Of a stretch of DNA of 36,195 nucleotides, positions 22,101 through 25,596 are shown piece after piece. Position numbers and translations under genes: made by a program. The DNA is from Nanobdellati archaeon (GTDB lineage: Archaea > Nanobdellota > Nanobdellia > Woesearchaeales > JAADFO01), in contig JAADFO010000030.1 of NCBI GenBank assembly GCA_013152815.1, positions 1 to 36,195 of the forward strand, given 5' to 3'. The number at the start of each line of letters is the position of its first letter. Position 1 is the first letter of the stretch. The notes under the pieces are model-generated. The model saw only the letters and a program-made list of their open reading frames with translations, was not told the DNA's origin and searched no databases.

Positions 22101-22603
22101 AGAAAAAGATGCCCGAAGGAGACAAGGACGTGCTGGACAAGCTCTCAGGACTCATCAAGACGAATGATGTCTTCGACGAGCTGGAATCGGTCACCAGGGG
22201 ACTCAAGGAAGGAAAGTTCCCGACCAGGGCAAAGCCTGCGAAGAGCAAGACAGACACACCAGTGCAGAAGAGGCCTCGGGCGAAGAAGGCACAGGAGACC
22301 AGGCCGGCGAAGGACGTCTTCCGAAGCCTGCAGAACCTTGCGCCGGAAGAGACAGAAGAGAAAGCCTTCAAAGACCTGGAGAAGATAGCAGAGGAAGAGA
22401 CCCGGGCGAGGGAACAGAAAAAGAAGGAAACGAAGAAGCCTGGACAACCCAGGAGACAGACCAAGCAGATGCCTGTCCCAAAGAGAAAAATCCCGCAGAG
22501 GACGAAGAAGACGAGACAGAAGAAGACGCCCAGGAGACCGAAGGCTCCGGGAGCGAAGAAGACCTCCAGGAAGCCGAGGAAGAAACATGCGAAGAAATCC
22601 TAG
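3980..22603 (+). CDS. Giant Ig-repeat cell-surface protein with C-terminal membrane anchor (main part)
   Basis: This uninterrupted frame of 6,207 codons is most of a protein of over 7,500 residues. The nominal start is an internal Met; in-frame sense with fragment 4 begins near 4016. Modules in order: Ig-like repeats (4100-6200) with linkers like IDTTAPEPP; two chitobiase-like Ig modules with Cys pairs (6240-6800); more Ig repeats; about seven tandem 1.19-kb units (9065-17380); Ig modules with a central Cys such as ATCSITY, AECRW, SLCRY and TLCYY (18300-20600); an Fn3-like module (20620-20930); four Cys-rich repeats; Asp-rich Ca-type loops; one membrane helix; and a Lys/Arg-rich tail. Topology is therefore ectodomain outside, short basic tail inside. 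It probably works in adhesion, host contact or the cell envelope; this is inference. It overlaps the next gene by 17 nt. Confidence 0.9.
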   Translation: MDKHRHRDRVQHPTGFTPVSDTITDFLDQDYSLHHFLESKEDPAMPNTYDQPVGNYTLRLTAKDYYGNTYDQEFPFEVIDTRPPMLTVQIKDNDVAVSTITNGKGSTKYYDVIITSDEPLEDIDRFGFSYGNCNGPFIDAFDKPEMVGQDPYTWSSQIFLINGLTCLEGQEGDADLIIEGADHNGQRFDTTDVENPTFSIDTKGPEPPAFYEYRTAYAPGDAQTYYYVSDANLQVYGFTAEQLSSAGSYRVGINYGKVETADEEAFSTVSAQDNPSTFNGEEVTGEVRTDSPEGSTLLNINEQKTAFFNADTFVGITADHKSDFTYYDIESSVFEQEPYWTSITLAEPLQKDVTTGESVYPFAYQYPTGWFDFPYSYAGEGSLYFFGFAYDPFDNPSEDSSVFRVIYDNTPPAISLEPSDGTISADETSTMTAHLSDTNAGLDCSSLEIRINRSEIFDTSTVVQSCGPDSGACQATSCQDGNDEQQIIIDGSMFDNDGEPGMDEGSYLLEVKIKDNAGNEQVSRSAFVLDSGVTHEPEMHIDGGLTYPEDDRMYVSNLRPTIGIAYTHDVPFLVDLFDAFKLPTDQGLELSIARVDDQTFTIDFNRDLEEAYTFHQDDPTRQTLELHSKKQVDGEWSRPGRHFKDFVIDVTPPVITPDPLDAVNSGTFTLTGSFTDWNIDHIEVYGDDLYMPAEGYTVALDDQVDDHGRFSVDVELYSPTNEQKTVHLKGYDKAGNVGEEASLTFMLDTMEPYVSCDGSTDPVWTNQDQTITITATDSGSGIKAIYYCEAAGCEPYPNGNIHNESDTLVLEYTGHRGELPISFMALDKADNPSGTGMCMVRIDQEVPKTSATTTQADGTTYTEDTWTNQEVMVELASADCEEDSGCAGTFYCDGEGCTPDLLYTGPVVLDEGTHHFRYSSHDQAGNIEEPQELTILIDQSRPSLGQITLSNDNLQYYGPENTLYTNIPALTISGSMDDDGMIIIDTTDAVGSPHTIEVTKDAPFSVDLDFADQGIDWREHNITITGMDKAGNPVSADYQNVVVYSTVAPLITMIDPREVCESGGSDCGYYTNAQDLVLSLETHEIPGGAGSDCEIDPRSNLVNQVQPMATDDHETHTYDGYGTVADNQEFTFIINCKDRLLGNQGQLTGTFLVDQMKPELSLTLDNGKLANAENNLWNLLHRIDSLKQTDIVAKDTSFDSGELDTGKLRCEHSCLPDETHCGDAGYTVPFADGDSYQNEQKETIIFDEDSTDQEYAYAVTCYDKAGNHDTKEIRVLDLVATGEMLVLGTSPADKGFTNENSLVLSANTSQYALCRISFDHGSLQDMDGTTMEHRYPTSADEGAHQAVFDCVSTDSFNAAQKTIDFTVDTIPPSIPVIISTTHPEDTKSSSTSPAFGFTAADETSGIRGYSFDFDRSPNTQPDEVVEPGTSVSYQDVEDGDWYFHVRAIDQAGNAGDTATYHIIIDTTAPEPPVIMVQPKLTNDGNIEILGTTASSDGPVTVQVYIRDEQDNLLDTLTTDSDGSFILDTQLMGDTEHYFITAKADDNLGNALSMASNIEEAWYITQAPKFLSITPSDQTRTCKVDKVVALLERYGTAEISQDSTVTVIDSSGGEMVTDKGVDFRSLEGGEYGQLTFTPAAGTFPDGSYDVSILALDELGNSKTYQSYFEVNEFAPCTGWNITDVMPLNRIHLQDIPSPTNQDTITIAGTLTYEDNSPAENATVIMAVKYDDQAYEEIARQRTDSQGRFSQDYRFSEGEGPYYIYVEAHDVTGSDSDSLTKQVNYVTSAPLFETILPAEGDTLRSVDEITYQILQNDDATLVFHDATDIDLYRQDNSIVQTGKSAMECGVPGCLMGKLTINSPLEDGTYHVRATTADILGNRETYDSPFTIDTDAPEIAFVRPTSQEFADDEVYVVDSSFEIFGKVSSPYPPFSGTVRQNNDPAITLNIYEADGEWLFTNFFTLRDGDNDFVYTITDALGNTATTTVTAHKRPSGYAPSITITSPEEGSTYFQDQVLRGTYTYQEEDLLQLSLYRNGIYEKDIEGFGDGSFSEPISLEEGSNDIRVVATDRWGGTEEDNVVIDYGSGAFPYTIILDPLVSPTNSKNLNVTGTVLSLSNEPAAGITVEVSVDGSTRRTLSDGQGRFSVDTFTLSKSNYEYSITAAAIVGDSIEYYSDLAMESVWHIDTIPPTAMSPDETQSYYEVDHISLMTEEVDGTTSSISNPELVKGGTIYALVETAQGSCGDHCRIFNWDITGGLTEDGRYTFRFDISDGLNSESQTHEFTIDRNALQITFTDPAELEVPPGSTEGIYVTDQHMTLYGKVDGTNVDTPDDISSHDFTRIFTCQDGGVCFTKDVDLIPGTNDITLTATANDGRSGSKTATINLQGTSYNPKITILNPADGSRSFISKIVVSGTYSIDDSLLTDLTLQVDDGNPVSIEHANGAFSHLVSFTDEKPYLITVSMTDKWGTTYQDSVVVTYGGSSADVPLQVTLDPIDSPTNMLPLILTGQVMDTDTDSPAADTLVVLDYDNREDRTTTDQDGRFSFDIPDPEENHHFTFLSYALEGDGFPGGPDTLELWHITRIEDASVYPAVPSDTIYNAVQDIIIQVPQIDGAMVGLADESITLRKDNSALFFTLGSVSRSTDGETATFTVPILDELPTDDYLIDYTLIDSLQNSRTESRPFRIDTQAPVIDVDTPEEFTDPQSKESIDGLYTTENQVTITGTVSGLGIDSPADVTDHNLDHVTDCSGKVCYAKEEQLVPGRNEVTLQVTDSQGRTGKRTLIFLKRPDQYDASITITEPAATQTYYSHTPVRGTYSIPTDDLAGITADLDGTPQDVQYANGHFSFTTDLVEGTNHITVTMTDKWGTTYQDSHEIEYGTATTEVPYDVMLDPLTSPTDHNSVTISGTVRNTDSGTPAEGIAVNIHIDDDLIQTTSGTAGTFSTTYDFPRTDEEYLISAQAVVGDGFTGEPDTTHVWFIRTLPETAIHPNPTDSYNLVDRIIIHADQKDDATLSITGMSLLNQQTLQPYGFLGTAESDCGGQCKSFSTPIDINDPNTMPEGTYELTYIIQDTLQSEQRTSTFTIDRSAPDIDIAQPSVFSDPESKESIDGWYTSIQDLTITGTLSGLGIGDAADVIADNLDSVTDCTQGVCFSKAVTLSSGTQTITLSVTDAQGRTGTRTLTFHLQPTNYNPSIIIQGPESGGTLTKNNLIYGTYTIDDASIDSMAVSVDGTGQEDVEHSNGDFTARITISDTGTSTVTISMTDKWGTTYQDSISLTYGGTDVPYSITLASDTPSPTNAESVLLSGTVADTTTSGPAADIPVQIRYEGQITTTTTATDGTYEKRIALNKDNHQYLFDAVALAGDGFPSEPSNTVKLWHVNRLGDLIIYPDSTTPYNDVSVIKMIGQQIDDATLSIRNPQLLREPSTDIPLGPTTQATCGGQCREFSIPINTPLEEGSYTLTYTVSDTLQDEQRQATFTVDKSTPIITITTPPALTDPGSTTSLTGIYTTEDTMYLEGTIDGLGITDATDIAAHNFDQVFDCGNDICFNTLVALRPGTQEITLTATDPQDRTGLRSFTVHKQPTGFDPEVTIDIPSSSSTFTSNTPVRGSYTLPEDEVETVRLLLNGNEVARPGHSNQEFSGTVTLDSGSNTIRAEVTDKWGDTHIATRTITYGTSQIPYSIILDGLTSPTLLGTITISGTVTDINTGGTAADVLVSIEDDYDRQQTTTGSDGRFSSRFSLPYPDEPYLFSATALIGDGFPGEPATAMLWYINAIPPAVIHPNDQDTYNSADTIILEVQQLDDATISIQSPRLTLDNVLQDIGTITQTSCGPDCRHFEIPVQQALEDGRYDLTYRIDDTLQEETRHHQFTIDHTAPTIGITTPAELADPKSTESINGIYTDQTTMLLNGRLSGIGIDGVEDVKPGHNLGSLFPCSDDPQQVCYNRMVVLDQGTTEVELQATDKDGRQGHRTIIFHRKPSSYAPGVSIATPKGSTFTKTNPLEGTYTVPEDTLVSLSLYLNGAHVKDLEPNQGQFRDSVVLDPDAHPNIITVTATDKWGTTYEDSVSVSYGGGEFPYFLRLDNGLTSPTDQRDITISGTVFDRATGQPAPLVDLLFDADGTEETGTSSPNGRFNFDYSYGAANKKYTFAVSAVVGDGFTSEPAITEAWYVTSIPSMNIYPNSKDSHNTVEQLVLLGTQVDDATLTLDDIQLTRQNNADNDLIRLDKDSLQRFGCSDEDPQCVGFSVDIAPEEQPLPEGQYRITYQLSDTLQSEQRTSTFTIDRTAPRIRFTFPDALSDPASSESINGIYTDQDNIELRGYLLMEGNSQWQDSNIQTIYDCPSGSCFTHQVSLVPGTQTITLSVTDDLDRTGTRTVIVHRKPTGGNSVSITSPSDGITVYFKDVSIEGVFDDPYINHVEVSVNGEVQQDLQNLYGNTFSADVTLTNGSNEIVVREYDQWDEFSQDQITLFYDQSGLSSSLSCPGGNGICFTRAEQITINGNIPSALPVEASLFVENRQGTLEYPLTLAGNDNSFTQSLDLAEGENTLYILATDATTTSQSNELLIIKDTQAPSISLEMIAAGDTIKDQGVTSETPVEVKVAYREDYPGRIHATLNGHILFDDYPASSPLLIEDVPLDSAGDGRKVLVVTMDDLAGNRNTSSSVVYLDTRTPETTITAVTSHDGPVVFRGGIYKTAQDKATIHGSYREEHLEGIFLDDGRTEADINREDSTFTLDVPLRGKAGEEEANNITILTLDQAGHVAETRTRIVRDQAAPAVQITSLPFDGSSYYTQEETPELHVVTDEPATCSITYLPANFTNPYTQAMADSANGIDHDATIEIPLPKETGSDRTSTITIRCVDELGNDQPETEARIVLDDTLPTIGSYGLSQSILLTDEGTRKSYLLVKTPYTEILVDDASEPVRCRYGTTPSFESMTAFPDEAAFKMMKHASDTLQLEDGNEYDYYVQCEDRALRKTGMKQLHIKVNLSKDVWIIDEGPKDYAIGPDVDVWVKTFRNATCSLDTAYEDGNAITDWVKDVFDPATEMSSYLYGPTAGEDCGTISGSGTDTESEQAWGCMGEAMLDNCRPASVSMEFPLQGENGQTINLDYSYRIYGMQEGKCVISLQLVSGDMPEGDLTPAYQEGAWFQCPVDTAAYEQESRNNGQNPEDDLAKFAQNVYFIWAFTHTDPDAGCFGTMGTPDGNLPQDPPGIQGIGQGLVFYHSKTLTGLDDYTTYAFDVTCTDPQNVFDDAAGRISFLVIPELDISLIAPKHGYSTSSIYDAVIGTTRDAECRWDISGVALPFDLKRPFNQTGGRTHTLSQIDWFTPNNQKMHVMCKDTYGYTKEASFGLHHEPFPPTITTAKAEPEEILQTVNNNLQTTLVVETYGKPSLCRYSTTTMNYSQMEHVFEPFDTDNADSYQTTHRALITGLADNGHYEYNVACEGLSGLVSKTMKIRFLTDLERSLQIRFNRPADGESYNRTTQDLNITTNKETLCYYRTEPDGYQMGMENSAQTQHFTRNAVHVSKEGTSTVYVTCYFGEEQADASSSFIVDLSPPERPVITQDNVTRYTDRLTASWTAQDNLSGIGYYEIAIGSASATQDILDWTDVGRDTSRTVHGLNLSDGARYYWFARATDRVGWHGPSAVSTGIRIDTTLPVENNTPSCHDGIRNQGEADIDCGGYLCSSCDINSSCNDDNDCLSGNCKDKSCQEAICKNGRSDAESQESDIDCGGDCDDCSNGKACFHDTDCESRYCDGGTCKESSCSDGLHNGFETDTDCGGGCDLCDIGFGCGGPGDCSSGVCSDGVCKASSCDDGLKNGDETDVDCGGSCDGCSNGDACELNIDCTSGICENSICKTGNGPNETTDTDGDGMPDDWETFYDLNPNDPTDANGDLDKDGLSNLGEYEEHTDPLMTDTDGDTYDDNYELLEGYDPTDPNSKPPGSNLLYIILLILLILALLGGGGYIGYKELYEKKKRPPLKPLVASRRTTAPIRKKAPPRHGPAPSQTRITQAFGMARARRPTARSVLPARKPVLKQPARPKEEWIEVGQLKKKMPEGDKDVLDKLSGLIKTNDVFDELESVTRGLKEGKFPTRAKPAKSKTDTPVQKRPRAKKAQETRPAKDVFRSLQNLAPEETEEKAFKDLEKIAEEETRAREQKKKETKKPGQPRRQTKQMPVPKRKIPQRTKKTRQKKTPRRPKAPGAKKTSRKPRKKHAKKS
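9065..17380 (+). repeat. About seven tandem units of about 1.19 kb inside the giant gene
   Basis: A motif SPT(N/D) recurs near 9065, 10271, 11462, 12656, 13853, 15032 and 16223, spacing 1178-1206 nt, so each unit is about 393-402 residues. Within a unit the order is the same: ITISGTV with DGRFS; then VGDGF and a PN..D.YN..D.I.L stretch; DDATL; TLQ.E.R..TFTID; DP.S.ESI.GIYT; GLGI; CF.K or similar; TDKWGTTY. That suggests four Ig-like modules per unit. A block of 36 nt coding for MTDKWGTTYQDS is identical at 11360-11395, 12554-12589 and 13754-13789. The first unit is the most diverged and the last is partly degenerate. Confidence 0.85.
20939..21525 (+). repeat. Four Cys-rich repeats of about 49 residues
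   Basis: Four consecutive units of about 147 nt follow the pattern C.DG..NG.ETD.DCGG.C..C..G..C....DC.SG.C....C. They start near 20940, 21085, 21235 and 21382. The pattern resembles the Cys-rich tandem repeats seen near the C terminus of many secreted myxobacterial proteins. The eight or so cysteines per unit are probably paired as disulphides, which would make a stiff stalk just outside the membrane anchor. Confidence 0.8.
21540..22603 (+). other. Ca-type loops, membrane anchor and basic cytoplasmic tail of the giant protein
   Basis: From 21540 to 21770 there are Asp-rich loops (DTDGDGMPDDWE, DANGDLDKDGLSNLGE, DTDGDTYDDNYE) of the thrombospondin type 3/dockerin-like calcium-binding kind. 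At 21776-21850 lies one hydrophobic helix (LLYIILLILLILALLGGGG), followed at once by KKKRPP, which fits a stop-transfer anchor with the tail inside. The final 250 or so residues are Lys/Arg/Pro-rich with two acidic-amphipathic stretches (KDVLDKLSGLIKTNDVFDEL and KDVFRSLQNLAPEETEEKA), ending in a strongly basic run (RKPRKKHAKKS). Confidence 0.8.
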
Positions 22604-23201
22604 TTCTCCGGCGACGAAACGCCCCCTGAAGAAAAAAGGACAGATCATCGGGCAGATCTTCGTCTATCTCATGGGCATCGTCATCATCGGCATGATCGTG
22701 CTCTACGGCTACAAGGTCATCCTCAACTTCCAGGGCAAGACAGAGGATGTCGCGCTGGTTACCTTCAAGACCACGCTGCAGCGTTCGCTCAGGGAGATGG
22801 CCATCGAATACGGCAGCGTCAAGATGCAGATGCTGACCCTTCCATCTGATTTCAACCGGGTCTGCTTCACCGACATCAACAAGGAAGCAGGCGGTTCGTT
22901 CAGATATGACACAGCACACAGGAAAGCTCAGGGACTCTGCACACCAACAACAAATGATGACTACAACCCCATCGCCTGCAACTACTGGTCTGATGAGGAT
23001 GTGGTGGACAATGTCTTCCTCATCGGTCCTGAGCGGGTGGAACCCATCTTCATCGGCGATGACACCGACAAGGACTTCATCAGAGGCTATTTCACCATCG
23101 ACACCCCCGGGTATCTGTGCGTCAAAGCCAAGAGCGGCCAGATCAAGCTGCGCATGGAAGGCATCGGCAAGGGCGTCCTGCTCTCCACCGGGTGGATATG
23201 A
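22587..23201 (+). CDS. Pilin-like membrane protein 1
   Basis: A 204-residue protein overlaps the end of the giant gene by 17 nt; a GAGGAA motif sits about 5 nt before its ATG. The N terminus is basic (PLKKKGQIIGQIF) and then one hydrophobic helix (VYLMGIVIIGMIVLYGYKVIL). The K-G-Q junction fits the class III (prepilin/archaellin) signal peptide rule of a basic residue, Gly/Ala and a small or Gln residue before the helix. The rest is predicted outside, with cysteines at CFTDIN, GLCTP, IACNYW and YLCVK, which may form disulphides. No family is recognised. Its position suggests co-assembly with, or support of, the giant protein. Confidence 0.85.
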   Translation: MRRNPSSPATKRPLKKKGQIIGQIFVYLMGIVIIGMIVLYGYKVILNFQGKTEDVALVTFKTTLQRSLREMAIEYGSVKMQMLTLPSDFNRVCFTDINKEAGGSFRYDTAHRKAQGLCTPTTNDDYNPIACNYWSDEDVVDNVFLIGPERVEPIFIGDDTDKDFIRGYFTIDTPGYLCVKAKSGQIKLRMEGIGKGVLLSTGWI

Positions 23202-24331
23202 TGAGATTCCGTGACAGCAGAAGAGCAGCCATAGCCATCCAGTTCAACTGGATCTTTGTCATCATCATCGGAGGACTGATAATAACGTTCTTCTATTTCG
23301 CCATCGAGAAGCACCGTGGCGTGGCAGAGATCTCCATCAACACCGAGGTACGGACAAAGCTCCAGACCATACTCACTGCAGGCCAGCAGAGCACCGCAAC
23401 CACCTATGCCATCACCATCCCGAACCAGGAGCTGGAGTTCAGCTGCCAGGGGATCGACATGGGCGGCCTGGCACCGCTCAAGTTCCAGCATGCCTTCGCC
23501 CCCACCCGTCTCAAGTCAGAGAAAGACAGGTTCATCGTCTCTGCCCTGCCGTTCTCCTGGCCCTTCAAGGCGGACAATTTCCTCTATGTCACCAGTCCGG
23601 ACATCAGGTACATCTTCTACAACGATGATGATACGAATGCCAGGCCGAACCTGCTTTCCCTGATGCAGGACAAGGAGAACCCCTCCATGCCAGAGGGGAC
23701 GACCACAGAGATGGTCAATGAGACACCTGCAGGACAGGATTGCACAAGCCTCAGTGATGAGAACAACTATCAGGTCATCTTCGTGTTCTTTGCCAACCCG
23801 ACTGATAATACTGCTACGCTTACCGCCAAACAGAAAAAATGTGCATCAACGTTCGCAGGGATGAACCCGAAAGATGCCAAGGCCATCAAGATCAGGCCCA
23901 TTGCAGGAAGCATCGACGGCAGGGGAGTCATCTACTTCTATCAGATGGACAGCAGCGGAAGGTTCAAGCAGGTAACCGCACCGCCGAATGACGGGCTGCC
24001 CTATCTTGGGCGGGAATCAATCCTGGGCGCCATCATCTCAGGAGACCCTGACATCTTCGAATGCGGCATGAAAGAGGCCCTTGACAGGCTTCAGAGGGTC
24101 ACCTACACCTATGAGAAGGAAGCAAATATCCTTTCGGAGTATCTGAAGAATGAGAATAATTGTTATAGCTATCTGGATGATGCAAAGGCAATCCTCACGA
24201 CATTCGGAGGCCTGGCAGGAGCTGACAACTATCCGGGCAGTGATGAACTGCAATCTTTGTATGGCACCATGAACAGGATAGCGAACAAGAACAAGCTCCT
24301 GGCCCTGCACAGCTGCCCGCTGATCTACTGA
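23198..24331 (+). CDS. Pilin-like membrane protein 2
   Basis: A 377-residue protein whose ATG (23198, or the next codon at 23201) overlaps the stop of the gene before it, a sign of translational coupling. The start further upstream in frame gives an implausible leader and is rejected. After MMRFRDSRRA comes AIAIQFNWIFVIIIGGLIITFFYF, a single N-terminal helix with a class III-like R-A junction. The large C-terminal domain is mixed alpha/beta, with scattered cysteines (FSCQG, QDCTSL, KKCAST, FECGM, NNCYSY, HSCPLIY). It is the largest of the four small proteins, which recalls the larger minor pseudopilin (GspK type) of secretion systems, but no homology can be shown from the sequence alone. Confidence 0.85.
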   Translation: MMRFRDSRRAAIAIQFNWIFVIIIGGLIITFFYFAIEKHRGVAEISINTEVRTKLQTILTAGQQSTATTYAITIPNQELEFSCQGIDMGGLAPLKFQHAFAPTRLKSEKDRFIVSALPFSWPFKADNFLYVTSPDIRYIFYNDDDTNARPNLLSLMQDKENPSMPEGTTTEMVNETPAGQDCTSLSDENNYQVIFVFFANPTDNTATLTAKQKKCASTFAGMNPKDAKAIKIRPIAGSIDGRGVIYFYQMDSSGRFKQVTAPPNDGLPYLGRESILGAIISGDPDIFECGMKEALDRLQRVTYTYEKEANILSEYLKNENNCYSYLDDAKAILTTFGGLAGADNYPGSDELQSLYGTMNRIANKNKLLALHSCPLIY

Positions 24332-24378
24332 ACAGGAACAGAACAAGAAGAAGGATGCCCTGAAGAAGGACGTAAAAG

Positions 24379-25008
24379 ATGAGACCGAGCAGAAAGCACA
24401 GGAAAGCCCAGATCCAGATGGGCGAGACCATCGTGGTGGTGTTCATCTTCATCATCCTCATCACCTTCGGCATCATCGCCTATGTGAACCAGCAGACATC
24501 GAACATCGACGAGCAGAAGAGCGAACAGAACGGGCTGCGGGCAACAGAGGTCGTCCTCAGGGCGTTGTACCTGCCGGAAATACGATGCAGCTTCGACGAT
24601 GTCCCGGTCCATAACTGCATCGACCTCGGAAAATTGGTTGCATTCATGAACTATGACCCCATCAATGATTCGATAAAGAACCCCAACGGAATACTTCCCG
24701 CAGGCTCCGCCAGCAGGGCATACGACAGGTTCAACGCGAAATCAGGAGAACCCACGCCAGAAAAATACCTTCCTGCCTACTACGACCTGTTCGGCTACGC
24801 CACCATCAACCTTTCCATCGTCATCCCGACGGTGGATGAGAACGTGGTGTTCACCATCTATAAGAACAGACCAGACTGGGCAGAGACGGGGGCCACCCGC
24901 AGGACCTTCATCCCGGTCTCTACCTACAACCCCCGGGAAAAAGAAGGCTACCGCTACGGCTACGGCATCCTCGAGGTCACCTCATACTATGGAGGACAGA
25001 CCGCATGA
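24379..25008 (+). CDS. Pilin-like membrane protein 3
   Basis: A 209-residue protein starting 47 nt after the previous stop. The N terminus MRPSRKHRKAQIQMGETIVVV has a K-A-Q junction and a Glu six residues into the predicted mature chain, close to the +5 Glu of type IV pilins. One helix (TIVVVFIFIILITFGIIAYV) follows. The external part has two cysteines (EIRCSF and HNCID) and a Tyr-rich end (YNPREKEGYRYGYGILEV). Its stop overlaps the start of the next gene by 4 nt. Family unknown; the signal and the context support a pilin-like role. Confidence 0.85.
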   Translation: MRPSRKHRKAQIQMGETIVVVFIFIILITFGIIAYVNQQTSNIDEQKSEQNGLRATEVVLRALYLPEIRCSFDDVPVHNCIDLGKLVAFMNYDPINDSIKNPNGILPAGSASRAYDRFNAKSGEPTPEKYLPAYYDLFGYATINLSIVIPTVDENVVFTIYKNRPDWAETGATRRTFIPVSTYNPREKEGYRYGYGILEVTSYYGGQTA

Positions 25009-25520
25009 AGAAGGCACAGATGGAGATGATGGGCCTGGTCATCATCGTCATACTCATCACCATGATCTTCCTGTTCGTGGTGAAGTTCGACATCAGCAAA
25101 GAACCCGCAACACAGAGGAAGGACTTCATCCACTCAGAGCTCGCAGCCAACACCCTCAACGCCATCCTCAAGATGGACAGCCGCTGCGACAAGCTCTCCA
25201 TGACCGAACTCTTCCAGGACTGCGGAAGAGGAGCGCCCATGGTCGGAAAGACAAAGGTGCAATGTGATAACACCGGAAGTCCGCAGGATTCCTGCCTGGC
25301 AATCAACAGCACGGTCCTTGCCATCCTCAACCAGACCCTGTTCATGCAACAGATCAGCTATAACTTCACGGTAAAGTCCACCACTGAGCCAGACCAGAAC
25401 TATCTGACGCTCAGCCAGGTCCACAGGGGAGACTCCTGCAGCAAGTCACGCAAGACAGAGGTCTATCCCATCCCCCTCGACCCGAAGACCATGTTCGTCC
25501 GGCTGGAGATATGCAGCTGA
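25005..25520 (+). CDS. Pilin-like membrane protein 4
   Basis: A 171-residue protein coupled by an ATGA overlap to the gene before it. The N terminus is very short (MKKAQMEMMG) and runs into one helix (LVIIVILITMIFLFVVKF), a compact class III-like signal. The external domain has about seven cysteines (SRCDKL, FQDCGRG, VQCDN, QDSCL, GDSCSK, LEICS), so several disulphides are likely. It is the last gene of the + strand unit; the next gene is convergent. No + strand T-rich terminator is visible in the 76-nt gap. Function not known. Confidence 0.85.
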   Translation: MKKAQMEMMGLVIIVILITMIFLFVVKFDISKEPATQRKDFIHSELAANTLNAILKMDSRCDKLSMTELFQDCGRGAPMVGKTKVQCDNTGSPQDSCLAINSTVLAILNQTLFMQQISYNFTVKSTTEPDQNYLTLSQVHRGDSCSKSRKTEVYPIPLDPKTMFVRLEICS

Positions 25521-25563
25521 GAGGCAGGAAGCTGAAAGAAGCGACCGCAAGAAAGAAGGACAG

Positions 25564-25590
25564 GAAAAAAGAGAAAGAAAAGAAAAAATA
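25564..25590 (-). terminator. T-rich terminator for the pyrophosphatase gene
   Basis: Just after the pyrophosphatase stop codon, the - strand reads a long pyrimidine tract with several T runs (the + strand is A/G-rich at 25564-25590). Archaeal transcription ends in such T-rich tracts without needing a hairpin. The same bases are purine-rich on the + strand, so they would not stop the pilin-like operon. Confidence 0.5.
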
Positions 25591-25596
25591 TAGGTT

